Below, piece by piece: positions 15,037 through 22,489 of a DNA stretch of 44,221 nucleotides. The stretch spans positions 1-44,221 of the forward strand of contig DAPQ01000012.1 in NCBI GenBank assembly GCA_002502175.1. The letters are read 5' to 3'. The position numbers were made by a program, and so were the translations under genes. The stretch is from Euryarchaeota archaeon UBA19 (GTDB lineage Archaea > Thermoplasmatota > Poseidoniia > Poseidoniales > Thalassarchaeaceae). The first letter of the stretch is position 1, and every line of letters begins with the position of its first letter. The notes beneath the pieces were generated by a model, which saw nothing but the letters and a program-made list of their open reading frames with translations, did not search any database and had not been told where the DNA came from.

Positions 15037-16053
15037 ATGATGCACTCACTAGGATTGGTTGGCGGCACTTTCGACCGCTTCCATGCCGGGCATCGAGCAT
15101 TGATTGATTACGGCCTTTCAAAGTGTCAAAGGCTTGAGGTATGGTTAACCAACGATCAAATTTCTCAGGCAAAAGACTCACGAATTGAATCATGGTCTGA
15201 AAGGTCACAAAAATTTGTGGAATCTATTGCTGAAGAATCCTCTCGAATATCCATCCATCTATTGGAAGACGAAGACGGACCTGCACCCTGGCACGAGAAT
15301 GCTTCCGCAATATTATGCACACCAGAAACATTAGTGGGTTGCAAGCGAATTAATCAGATGCGTCAGAGTAATGGTTTGAAAAGTCTTGAAATTCTAAAGG
15401 TTGAACATGTAATGGGCCATGATGGCAAACCAATTTCCAGTTCAAGAATTCGCCAAGGTGAGATTGACAGAGATGGTCAACCCTACCTTCCAGAGGACAT
15501 TGGCAAAGCCAATTTTATCCTGACAAAGGAGGTCGAATCTAATCTAAAAGATCCATTTGGTCAATTATTTGAGGGGCCAGAGGATGATACGAGTGTGGCA
15601 ATCCGCGCTGTTCTGGAAGAAACCTTTGGTAGCCATGGTCCAATCATCGCAGTTGGCGATGTCACTGTCAAAGCCTTGCAAGATTTGGGTAGCCCAGCAG
15701 ACATCGCATTAATCGATGGTAAGACCAAGCGGCAGGAATGGGAAGGGGCATCTACAATCGATACTTCTCTTTACGATGAGAATCTCACCTGTAAGAATCC
15801 TGCCGGTGCTTTAAACGCTGAATTGTATCATGCTTGCAAAGTTGCAATAGAAGCTTGGACTAAAGAAAACAAGACGACAATAATAGATGTAGATGGTGAA
15901 GAAGATCTTGCACCTTTACTTCTCCATCCAATGGCTCCACTGGGTGCTGTAGTTCTCTATGGTCAGCCAAACCGAGGAGTTGTACTCCGATGGACTGGCT
16001 TTGATTCCAAATCACGCTGTAGAGAACTTCTAGCAGCAATGGATAGAGATTGA
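15037..16053 (+). CDS. Fused phosphopantetheine adenylyltransferase / GTP-dependent dephospho-CoA kinase
   Basis: A 338-aa fusion covering the last two steps of coenzyme A synthesis. Residues 1-155 are an archaeal-type phosphopantetheine adenylyltransferase: LVGGTFDRFHAGHRALI with the HxGH nucleotide motif, and ISSSRIRQGEID as the late SSTxIR-like motif. Residues about 165-338 match the archaeal DUF359 dephospho-CoA kinase: GPIIAVGDVTVKAL, IALIDGKTKRQ, CKNPAGALNAEL, VDGEEDLAPLLL, and GAVVLYGQPNRGVVL, in family order. In most archaea I know these are two genes. It begins 37 nt after the structured RNA candidate. ATGs at 15037 and 15040 are both possible. Confidence 0.9.
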   Translation: MMHSLGLVGGTFDRFHAGHRALIDYGLSKCQRLEVWLTNDQISQAKDSRIESWSERSQKFVESIAEESSRISIHLLEDEDGPAPWHENASAILCTPETLVGCKRINQMRQSNGLKSLEILKVEHVMGHDGKPISSSRIRQGEIDRDGQPYLPEDIGKANFILTKEVESNLKDPFGQLFEGPEDDTSVAIRAVLEETFGSHGPIIAVGDVTVKALQDLGSPADIALIDGKTKRQEWEGASTIDTSLYDENLTCKNPAGALNAELYHACKVAIEAWTKENKTTIIDVDGEEDLAPLLLHPMAPLGAVVLYGQPNRGVVLRWTGFDSKSRCRELLAAMDRD

Positions 16054-16061
16054 GAAAAATC

Positions 16062-16592
16062 TCAAGATTCCGCCTTATCCAGCATATTCAGACCGAAACC
16101 GAACATGAACGGAATAACGCTGACAGCGAATACACCTGGGTCAACCCAAGTATTGTATTGTGCTGACCATGCAAGATAGAAGATTATTGCAAAGACAATC
16201 ATCCAATCTGCTACAGTCTTTCTTATTCCGTGTTCTCCGGAAAACAGTCCAGACATGCAGTTTGGTAGACCCTTGATTGCTGATATTGTACCACCTTCAA
16301 CGGCCTTATTCATGCCTAAATGACCTACAGCAACCAAGACAACTCCAAGAATACCGAATGCAATATCGTCAACTACAACTGATATTCCATCATGGTCGAT
16401 GTATACATCACCAAGAGAGCCATTACTGAGGAATCCAAGCCATAGTGCCTTGAATCCTGGAGAATATGCGCCAACTACAATGTTGACAATTGTCAGTAAT
16501 AGAACCCATCCACCTAACAGTAGCATAACTGTAGAAGCGGTTCTACTTGGGCTAGTAAGCGCCGAGTACCAGTCGTTGTCAGAGAGCGACAT
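16062..16592 (-). CDS. Four-helix membrane protein, unrecognised
   Basis: A 176-aa integral membrane protein with about four hydrophobic helices (residues about 20-42, 73-92, 124-143, 150-168) and a polar loop containing DGISVVVDDIAFG. I do not recognise the family. It ends 8 nt from the convergent CoaD/kinase gene. An 18-bp palindrome lies 36 nt upstream of its start. No catalytic motif is evident. Confidence 0.75.
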   Translation of the reverse strand: MSLSDNDWYSALTSPSRTASTVMLLLGGWVLLLTIVNIVVGAYSPGFKALWLGFLSNGSLGDVYIDHDGISVVVDDIAFGILGVVLVAVGHLGMNKAVEGGTISAIKGLPNCMSGLFSGEHGIRKTVADWMIVFAIIFYLAWSAQYNTWVDPGVFAVSVIPFMFGFGLNMLDKAES

Positions 16593-16627
16593 CGGATGCG
16601 GCGACCTTAGAACTTGGTTTAACCGTT

Positions 16628-16645
16628 GAGGCCCTTAAGGGCCTC
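16628..16645. repeat. Perfect 18-bp palindrome D7 upstream of the membrane protein gene
   Basis: GAGGCCCTTAAGGGCCTC, 7-bp arms around TTAA if read as a hairpin. It lies between the Cdc6 stop (16695) and the membrane protein start (16592), followed on the minus strand by a GGTTAAACC sequence. It may be an operator or a terminator hairpin; no T-run follows it. Confidence 0.55.
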
Positions 16646-16694
16646 GATAATTGTAGCAGAATGGGTTGAGAAAACTATCGAATTGTGTATTTTC

Positions 16695-17933
16695 TCACAA
16701 ATGGCTCTGCAATCGGTAGCGACAACGAGCGGCTTCTGCGATTAGTGGATCCGCATCGCTCATTGTGGTTATTGCATCGACTGTCTTTGGGATTGCAGAG
16801 TTGACCTGCTTGCTTCGTCCACCTCTTCCCTTGCTGACGTTTCGAGCCATAATCATGCCAAGGGTATCCAATTCATTTAGCAAGGTAGAGATTCTCCTAG
16901 GGGTTAATGGCTCGACATTAACATTTAGACAGGCATCGGAATAGGTTCTGTATACTTCACCAGTCGAGATGTTACGAAGTCCATTATCCTCGTTTATTCT
17001 AATTGAGAAGAGCACCAACTTCTGATGAAGTGGAAGAGTTTGCAATACCGGAGTTACCTGGTCGTGCTCCAGTTGAGATTGTGCGAGTCTTACATGTCGC
17101 GGATCGACCTTTGTCTGAGAGCGTTGTTCTGCCTTTTGCACTGAAATTCGTAATAGGTCTAGAGCTCGACGAGCATCTCCGTGTTCCTGTGCAGCCAAGG
17201 CAGCGCAAAGTTGTACAACACCTTGTTCTAGAACGTCTTCCCTCAGACCAGTCTTGGCTCTCTCGGTTAGAATATCCGTAATCTCCGATGCCCCATATGG
17301 GTGGAAAATCAAATCCTCTTGACCGAGTCTTCCGGATACTCTCGGGTCGAGTAACTGGGTAAAGTGCAAATCGTTACTGATTCCAATTATACAACATCGA
17401 GAGCGTTTGAGAATTGTATTGAGGTTAGTTAAATTGTAGAGCAGATTATCCCCCGCGCGTTCGACTAAATTGTCAATTTCATCGAGTACGATGATGTGAA
17501 CGCCTCCAGCACGATCCATTCTTTCGACTAGATGTTCTAGCACTCTGTCGGTAGGCCAGCCAGTAAATGGAATTGGTACATCTCCACGCTGAGACAATTT
17601 TGTCGCCAATGTCTGGACGACTCTGTAGCGGGTATCTACCTGCCTACAATTTATTTCGTAGGTTCTCACAGGTTGTCCCATTTCCCTTCCCTTTTCTCTG
17701 AGTTGACCTAGAACGAATCTTGTAACCACAGTCTTTCCTGATCCGGGGACACCATAGAGGAGCATATTGGAGGGTATGTGGCCGTTGAGGGCATCGACTA
17801 AATTTCTCACAAGCGCTTCGACTTCACGGTCTCTGTGAGGTAATGTAGTAGGTTCGAAAGCGTGGTCGAAGGCTTTCCTATCGAGAAATAGGGAATCTTG
17901 CCCTAATATCTTCTCGAAAATATTTCCTTCCAT
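16695..17933 (-). CDS. cdc6: Orc1/Cdc6 replication initiator
   Basis: A 412-aa Orc1/Cdc6 AAA+ ATPase that binds replication origins and helps load MCM. The Walker A motif is LLYGVPGSGKTVVTRF (about 58-73), Walker B is HIIVLDEIDNLV, sensor 1 is IIGISNDLHF, and sensor 2 lies in HGDARRALDLLR. A C-terminal winged helix begins about 300 (LPLHQKLVLFSI ... PLTPRRISTLLNELDTLGMI). It starts 6 nt from a T-run and is bordered upstream by an AT-rich gap of about 400 bp, the usual setting of archaeal origins. One Cdc6 only is visible here. Confidence 0.96.
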   Translation of the reverse strand: MEGNIFEKILGQDSLFLDRKAFDHAFEPTTLPHRDREVEALVRNLVDALNGHIPSNMLLYGVPGSGKTVVTRFVLGQLREKGREMGQPVRTYEINCRQVDTRYRVVQTLATKLSQRGDVPIPFTGWPTDRVLEHLVERMDRAGGVHIIVLDEIDNLVERAGDNLLYNLTNLNTILKRSRCCIIGISNDLHFTQLLDPRVSGRLGQEDLIFHPYGASEITDILTERAKTGLREDVLEQGVVQLCAALAAQEHGDARRALDLLRISVQKAEQRSQTKVDPRHVRLAQSQLEHDQVTPVLQTLPLHQKLVLFSIRINEDNGLRNISTGEVYRTYSDACLNVNVEPLTPRRISTLLNELDTLGMIMARNVSKGRGGRSKQVNSAIPKTVDAITTMSDADPLIAEAARCRYRLQSHL

Positions 17934-18339
17934 TTTTTAACACACAACCGTTTATCATTCCAAGTCTACTAACTCGTCCTATGTCAGGAGTCATCGGAAG
18001 CAAACGCGGATTCTTCACGAGGGCGTTGGTGGTAATGAAAGTTGCCGGACCTATGGGGAAGAAATGCCTCATTATGATAGTAAGTAAAATGCTAATGAGA
18101 TATTCTTCACCCTAACATATTTTCTTGAAAATTAACAATGATTTCTGGAATTAATTGGATTCATTGTCTCATTTGCTTTACTTTTTTCACCGAAGAATAA
18201 GTAGTATTTTGTCATTGTCTAAAGCGTAATTGAATTTATCTCCGGGAGTTTGTTTTATCGAACTACTTTTTTGCTCAAATTTATTCTATTTCCATTCTCT
18301 TTACAACTTGCACATATTTATAGAAGTTATTTTTTCCAT
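17934..18339. other. AT-rich gap beside cdc6: candidate replication origin
   Basis: A 406-bp stretch without a firm gene, strongly AT-rich in its right part (18116-18339), directly upstream of cdc6. It contains a repeated ATTCATTGTCT/TGTCATTGTCT element (near 18168 and 18213), several T-runs and a small CTCCGGGAG dyad near 18243. Archaeal origins commonly lie next to orc1/cdc6 and carry AT-rich unwinding elements. I do not see clear ORB boxes, so the call is tentative. The left part may encode a 44-aa peptide. Confidence 0.4.
17981..18115 (+). CDS. Possible small basic hydrophobic peptide (44 aa)
   Basis: An ATG at 17981 opens a 44-codon frame (beginning MSGVIGSKRGFFTRALVV, ending RYSSP) that stops at 18115. 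Its first 85 bases are much richer in GC than the AT-rich surroundings, which hints at coding constraint. The product is basic with hydrophobic patches. A GTTTATCATT sequence about 30 nt upstream could serve as TATA box. No homologue comes to mind, and chance cannot be excluded. Confidence 0.3.
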   Translation: MSGVIGSKRGFFTRALVVMKVAGPMGKKCLIMIVSKMLMRYSSP

Positions 18340-19158
18340 TTATTTTCTAACATGAAAATAATCGCCATTCTCTTCAATCACCAATTCGTCTCCATCCTCA
18401 AGTTGAATGATTTCAGGATTCAATTCCGGCCTCGGAAAACCACCTGCTTGTTCGATAGCATTAGAGTAGTTATGGGTGACTAGAATTGTTGCATGTGGAT
18501 GCCGTTCAGCCAGTGAGTTGACTTGACTAGGATTGTGATGATTAGGGCTGTTTACGAAATCTGGCACCCCCATTTCAATCAGGATTACATTCGCCCCCGT
18601 GGCCCGATCTTCAATCTCTTGACAAGGCCCAGAGTCACCGCAATGTAGTAGTTTGAATCCACTCGTGTGAGTCAGCAAGTAGCCATGGGGGTCGGTTTCG
18701 GGAGTGTGTGTAACTTGGAATCTCTCGTAACTCCATTCCGAATTTTGTAAATCTCCAGATTCTTCTTCCAACCAATTAATGTCATCTTTTAGAACTTCAT
18801 CCAAGCTTCCAGGAAACCCAACATGACTGAGGTTCGAGAGAATCTCTTTGCCCTTAGGTCTAAGGTAAACATTCAGAGAATTTTTAGCGTTGGAAACTAC
18901 CTTTCTTTCTAAGATGAAGAATGGGAATCCGAACATATGATCTGCATGCCAGTGTGTAAACAATAGATGTTCAATTTCGTCGCTTGAAACACCCGCACGT
19001 CGTAATTGTGGTAGTAATGTTGGAGGGGCATCGACCAAAATATTACCATCGATTAATACTAGCGCGTGCATTCTTCCATGAGGTGAAAATGCGTTCCCGG
19101 TGCCGAGGAACTGCACGCGCGGCATGACTCTCCATGTGACGTCTATGACTTGAGCCAT
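18340..19158 (-). CDS. Metallo-beta-lactamase fold hydrolase, RNase Z-like
   Basis: A 272-aa MBL-fold protein. The motif FTHWHADHMFGFPFF supplies HxHxDH metal ligands; LLHCGDSGP gives the bridging Asp region and LVTHNYSN a late His. The N-terminus VQFLGTGNAFSP is typical of the RNase Z/phosphodiesterase branch (FLGTGxA). No long flexible arm of true RNase Z is obvious, so it may be a phosphodiesterase or another MBL hydrolase. The start at 19158 (MAQVIDV) or 19125 (MPRVQFLGTG) is uncertain. It diverges from the diflavin reductase across an 83-bp region with dyad D3 and a TATA-like box. Confidence 0.85.
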   Translation of the reverse strand: MAQVIDVTWRVMPRVQFLGTGNAFSPHGRMHALVLIDGNILVDAPPTLLPQLRRAGVSSDEIEHLLFTHWHADHMFGFPFFILERKVVSNAKNSLNVYLRPKGKEILSNLSHVGFPGSLDEVLKDDINWLEEESGDLQNSEWSYERFQVTHTPETDPHGYLLTHTSGFKLLHCGDSGPCQEIEDRATGANVILIEMGVPDFVNSPNHHNPSQVNSLAERHPHATILVTHNYSNAIEQAGGFPRPELNPEIIQLEDGDELVIEENGDYFHVRK

Positions 19159-19169
19159 TCGGGTCTCGA

Positions 19170-19186
19170 CGCCCGCTACGCGGGCG
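19170..19186. repeat. Perfect dyad D3 (7+3+7) in the divergent MBL/diflavin reductase region
   Basis: CGCCCGC-TAC-GCGGGCG, immediately followed by AACTATATCCCC, a TATA-like element. As this gap lies between divergent starts, no gene ends here, so the dyad cannot be a terminator for a neighbour. The same order (dyad, CGAACTATA) occurs upstream of the biotin carboxylase gene. Confidence 0.6.
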
Positions 19187-19187
19187 A

Positions 19188-19198
19188 ACTATATCCCC
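19188..19198 (+). promoter_or_regulatory. TATA-like element of the diflavin reductase gene
   Basis: ACTATATCCCC lies about 48 nt before the ATG at 19242 and just after dyad D3. It is a good match to an archaeal box A; it could also serve the divergent MBL gene on the other strand. Confidence 0.45.
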
Positions 19199-19241
19199 TT
19201 TGGTTCATAAATGGGCTTCGTCTCGACAGGTTAGTGATACA

Positions 19242-21065
19242 ATGGCACAACCACGTTCAATCTTGATTCTCTATGGCTCTCAGTCAGGAAACTCCGAGGA
19301 ACTCGCCGAGCAAGCAGGAAAGGCCTGCTCCGATCATGATTTGATAGCCGATGTTAAGTCAATGGAGGAAATTCAAATCACTGATTTACAATCTCAAAAA
19401 AGAGTCTTGGTATGTTGTAGCACGTGGGGAGATGGTGAACAACCAGACAATGCAGAAGAGTTGTGGGAAGCAGCAAACAGTGGCGTGATTAGTAGTTTAA
19501 GTGGATTAAACTTCTCAGTTCTTGCTCTTGGAGATACATCATATGATTTGTTTTGTGAATCTGGTAAAGAGTGGGATTCTTGGTTTGAAAAGATGGGGGC
19601 TTCCAGAATACATCAAAGAGTAGATTGTGACGTTGACTATGAACAACCCGCAGCAGAATGGATAGCTGCTGTAGTTCCTAAGATGGCTGAGATTGAGGAT
19701 GATGTTTCTGATATAGAGGATAACTCTTCCGAGTCAGTAGTTCTTGATGTTGATATAGAACCGGTAAAAGTAGCCTCAAAGAAAGATAAGTCCCAATGGT
19801 CCGCTAAAAATCCATATTCCTCTCATCTAACAGAAAATTACATCCTCAATGGCGAAGGTTCGAGAAAAGAAACCCGTCACATAGTATTCGATTTGGGTGA
19901 TTCCGGACTCGAATACAAGGCAGGAGATGCGCTTGGAGTAATTCCACGATGTCCACCTGAGTTGGTCGAGAGACTACTTTCAACAGCCAACTTCAGTGGG
20001 GATGAATTGGTTGAAACTCACCTTGGAGAGGCAACACTGAAGGAAGCGCTAACTGACCATTTAGAGATTCACAGAATCTCAAAGAAATGGATTCAGAATC
20101 TCGGTAGTAGAATGGGTGGTGACGAACCGGTGGAAATACGAATTTCTAGAAGACACAGAGTCTCAACGGATGATGGCTCGCTTATACTAGATTGGACCGG
20201 ATCAGGAGACGGAGAAGACGTCCCTGAAGGTTACGAAGAAATTGGCGCTGCTTGTGATCCCGCTGAGGCACTTTGGAGAGATCTAACTAGCAATGCAGAT
20301 TCGATGGAAGACTACATCTGGTCTCGCGATTATATCGATGCGATGGGGGATTTTGGCCACATTGGATTTACCGCGCAACAATTTGTCGATGGAATGGATC
20401 GATTGAAGCCACGTCTATACTCTATCGCGAGTAGCCCAGACCACGAGCCAGGAACAGTTCACTTGACCGTAGGAATCGTGCGATATTCTCACCACGAACG
20501 TGACAGAACCGGTCTTTGCACAGGGTATCTAGCAGATCGTTGCGATGTCGGTGATACAGAAATTGGTGTATTCATGTCTCCAACTCGTTCATTCATTCTA
20601 CCTGAAGATGGCAACACCGATTGTATAATGGTTGGACCAGGAACAGGAATTGCTCCTTTCCGAGCTTACCTTCAACAGCGTGATCTGAATGGTGACAAAG
20701 GTCGCAATTGGCTATTCTTTGGTGACTGGACTGAGGAAGGAGAATACTACTACCGAGATGAAATGGAAGACTGGAAAGAACGAGGAGTTCTTGATCACCA
20801 TGATTTAGCATGGAGCCGGGCCGGAGATGAGAAGGTATACGTCCAACATCTAATGGCAAAGCACGGTAAAGAAATCTGGAATTGGATTGATGGTGGAGCC
20901 TATTTCTATGTTTGTGGAGACAAGAATTACATGGCTAAGGATGTACATTCAACCCTGATTGAGATATGTGCAGAACATGGTGGCATGACTCCTGATGAAG
21001 CCAAGGAATTCGTCGAGGTCGGGATGATGAAGACCGACAAGAGATACCTACGCGACGTCTATTGA
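19242..21065 (+). CDS. Diflavin reductase, CysJ / cytochrome P450 reductase type
   Basis: A 607-aa NADPH-dependent diflavin reductase. Residues about 5-150 are a flavodoxin-like FMN domain (ILILYGSQSGNSEELAEQ, CCSTWGDGEQPDNAEEL, LALGDTSYDLFCESG). An acidic linker follows, then the FAD domain with KPRLYSIASSPDHEPG and RTGLCTGYLADR, and the NADPH domain with MVGPGTGIAPFRAYLQQR, FFGDWTEEGEYYYRDEM and YFYVCGDKNYMAKDV. It ends in an aromatic residue, as the family does. I chose the ATG at 19242 (MAQPRSILIL) over the TTG-opened frame at 19200. It passes electrons to an unknown acceptor: sulfite reductase haem protein or an oxygenase are typical, and neither partner is adjacent. Confidence 0.93.
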   Translation: MAQPRSILILYGSQSGNSEELAEQAGKACSDHDLIADVKSMEEIQITDLQSQKRVLVCCSTWGDGEQPDNAEELWEAANSGVISSLSGLNFSVLALGDTSYDLFCESGKEWDSWFEKMGASRIHQRVDCDVDYEQPAAEWIAAVVPKMAEIEDDVSDIEDNSSESVVLDVDIEPVKVASKKDKSQWSAKNPYSSHLTENYILNGEGSRKETRHIVFDLGDSGLEYKAGDALGVIPRCPPELVERLLSTANFSGDELVETHLGEATLKEALTDHLEIHRISKKWIQNLGSRMGGDEPVEIRISRRHRVSTDDGSLILDWTGSGDGEDVPEGYEEIGAACDPAEALWRDLTSNADSMEDYIWSRDYIDAMGDFGHIGFTAQQFVDGMDRLKPRLYSIASSPDHEPGTVHLTVGIVRYSHHERDRTGLCTGYLADRCDVGDTEIGVFMSPTRSFILPEDGNTDCIMVGPGTGIAPFRAYLQQRDLNGDKGRNWLFFGDWTEEGEYYYRDEMEDWKERGVLDHHDLAWSRAGDEKVYVQHLMAKHGKEIWNWIDGGAYFYVCGDKNYMAKDVHSTLIEICAEHGGMTPDEAKEFVEVGMMKTDKRYLRDVY

Positions 21066-21085
21066 TTGGCAGCATTTGTTCTTCC

Positions 21086-21104
21086 CGACCGCCTATGGCG
21101 GTCG
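21086..21104. repeat. Perfect dyad D4 (8+3+8) upstream of the biotin carboxylase gene
   Basis: Arms CGACCGCC and GGCGGTCG around TAT, 20 nt after the diflavin reductase stop and 38 nt before the biotin carboxylase ATG. It is followed by CCGAACTATACATAGG, which contains the likely TATA box. Confidence 0.6.
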
Positions 21105-21108
21105 CCGA

Positions 21109-21118
21109 ACTATACATA
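21109..21118 (+). promoter_or_regulatory. TATA-like element of the biotin carboxylase gene
   Basis: The ACTATACATA sequence lies about 30 nt before the ATG at 21143 and just after dyad D4. The spacing fits a leaderless or very short-leader transcript. Confidence 0.45.
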
Positions 21119-21142
21119 GGATTCAACCTATAGCGAGGTTTG

Positions 21143-22480
21143 ATGTTCCGTAGGGTGCTGATTGCCAATCGAGGCGAGATAGCCCTGCGAATTTTGCGTT
21201 CTCTGAGGACATTAGGAATCGAGGCGGTAATGATTCACGGTCGTGAAGATCGGTTGACAACCCCTGTAAGACTCGCCGATGAGGCGATTCACATAGCCCG
21301 AGATGACCCTTTAGCATCCTACCTCGACATTGAGGCAATTGTCGCCGCCGCCAAAGAAGTCGGGGCTGATGCTGTTCACCCCGGATATGGATTCCTTGCC
21401 GAGAATCCTATTTTCGCTGAAAGGTTAGCTGAGGAGGGAATTACATTCATCGGCCCCAGTCCAGAGGTATTGAGAATCCTCGGTGACAAAATTACCGCTA
21501 GAGAAACTATGTCGAAAGCGGGCTTACCGATTGCCAAAGGTTCACCTGGGCCTGTTTCAGATTCGTCGGAAGCCGCAGCGATTGCCGATGGTATCGGCTT
21601 CCCTGTAATCATCAAGGCGGCCGCTGGTGGTGGTGGAATCGGTATGCAAGTGGTAGATTCTGCAGATGAATTCGAATCGGCACTGAATCTATGTCAAGGC
21701 CGAGCCCTTTCCGCCTTCGGTGACGACAGAGTCTTCCTAGAGAAATTCATCGAAGGTGCTCAACATGTTGAATTCCAAGTCCTTGGAGATGGAGAGGATG
21801 CTATCCATTTCGGCGAGAGATTCTGCTCTATTCAACGCCGTCACCAGAAAATCTTGGAAGAAGGGCCTTGGCTTTCTGAAGAAGTTAGAGCCGATATAGG
21901 CGCACGCGTAGTAGCAGGAGCCAAGGCAGTCGGTTACAAGGGACTGGCAACGTTCGAATTCCTCAGGGATTCGCACGGGGAATTCTACTTCCTCGAAGTT
22001 AATCCTCGAGTTCAGGTAGAGCATACGGTTACTGAGATGATAACCGGACACGACCTAGTTTCTCTTGGAATCAGAGTCGCCTCAGGAGAAAACCTACCGT
22101 TTTCTCAGGATGATATTGAGATTTCAGGCCATGCAATTCAGGCTCGGCTAAATGCTGAGGACCCGAGAACCTTGGAACCATCACCAGGCCGACTCTGGGA
22201 ATGCCATTGGCCTGCAGGTCCAGGGGTTAGGGTGGATACTCATGCTCACACAGGCTACGATATGCCTCCATCTTTCGACTCCTTACTCGCTAAACTAATT
22301 GTTTGGGGAAGAGATAGACAAGAGGCGATAAAAAGACTTGATGCCGCCCTTGCCGAGACTCTAATATTGGGTGTTGAAACCCTTATTCCATTACATAGAG
22401 CGATTCTATCAGAGGAAGACTTCCGGAATAGAGATGTGACGATAAGGTATCTTGAGGAACACCCAGACTTGTTGAATTGA
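21143..22480 (+). CDS. accC: Biotin carboxylase subunit (acetyl-/propionyl-CoA carboxylase)
   Basis: A 445-aa ATP-grasp biotin carboxylase that charges biotin on a carrier protein using ATP and bicarbonate. Family motifs run in order: VLIANRGEIALRILR at the start, VHPGYGFLAENPIFA, FIGPSPEVLRILGDK, the Gly-rich KAAAGGGGIGMQVV loop, FLEKFIEGAQHVEFQVLGD, CSIQRRHQKILEEGP, FLEVNPRVQVEHTVTE and the ALNAED-like ARLNAEDP. It has no biotinyl domain, so a separate BCCP and carboxyltransferase should exist elsewhere. Acyl-CoA carboxylases in archaea often act as propionyl-CoA carboxylase. I take the ATG at 21143. PfkB follows after 9 nt on the same strand. Confidence 0.95.
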   Translation: MFRRVLIANRGEIALRILRSLRTLGIEAVMIHGREDRLTTPVRLADEAIHIARDDPLASYLDIEAIVAAAKEVGADAVHPGYGFLAENPIFAERLAEEGITFIGPSPEVLRILGDKITARETMSKAGLPIAKGSPGPVSDSSEAAAIADGIGFPVIIKAAAGGGGIGMQVVDSADEFESALNLCQGRALSAFGDDRVFLEKFIEGAQHVEFQVLGDGEDAIHFGERFCSIQRRHQKILEEGPWLSEEVRADIGARVVAGAKAVGYKGLATFEFLRDSHGEFYFLEVNPRVQVEHTVTEMITGHDLVSLGIRVASGENLPFSQDDIEISGHAIQARLNAEDPRTLEPSPGRLWECHWPAGPGVRVDTHAHTGYDMPPSFDSLLAKLIVWGRDRQEAIKRLDAALAETLILGVETLIPLHRAILSEEDFRNRDVTIRYLEEHPDLLN

Positions 22481-22489
22481 AGTGATAGT

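Noticed and set aside
18340..19158. True RNase Z (tRNA 3' processing)
   Set aside because: The HxHxDH motif fits, but the flexible arm and the AxDT/PxKxRN-type motifs of RNase Z are not visible, so only the MBL fold is claimed.
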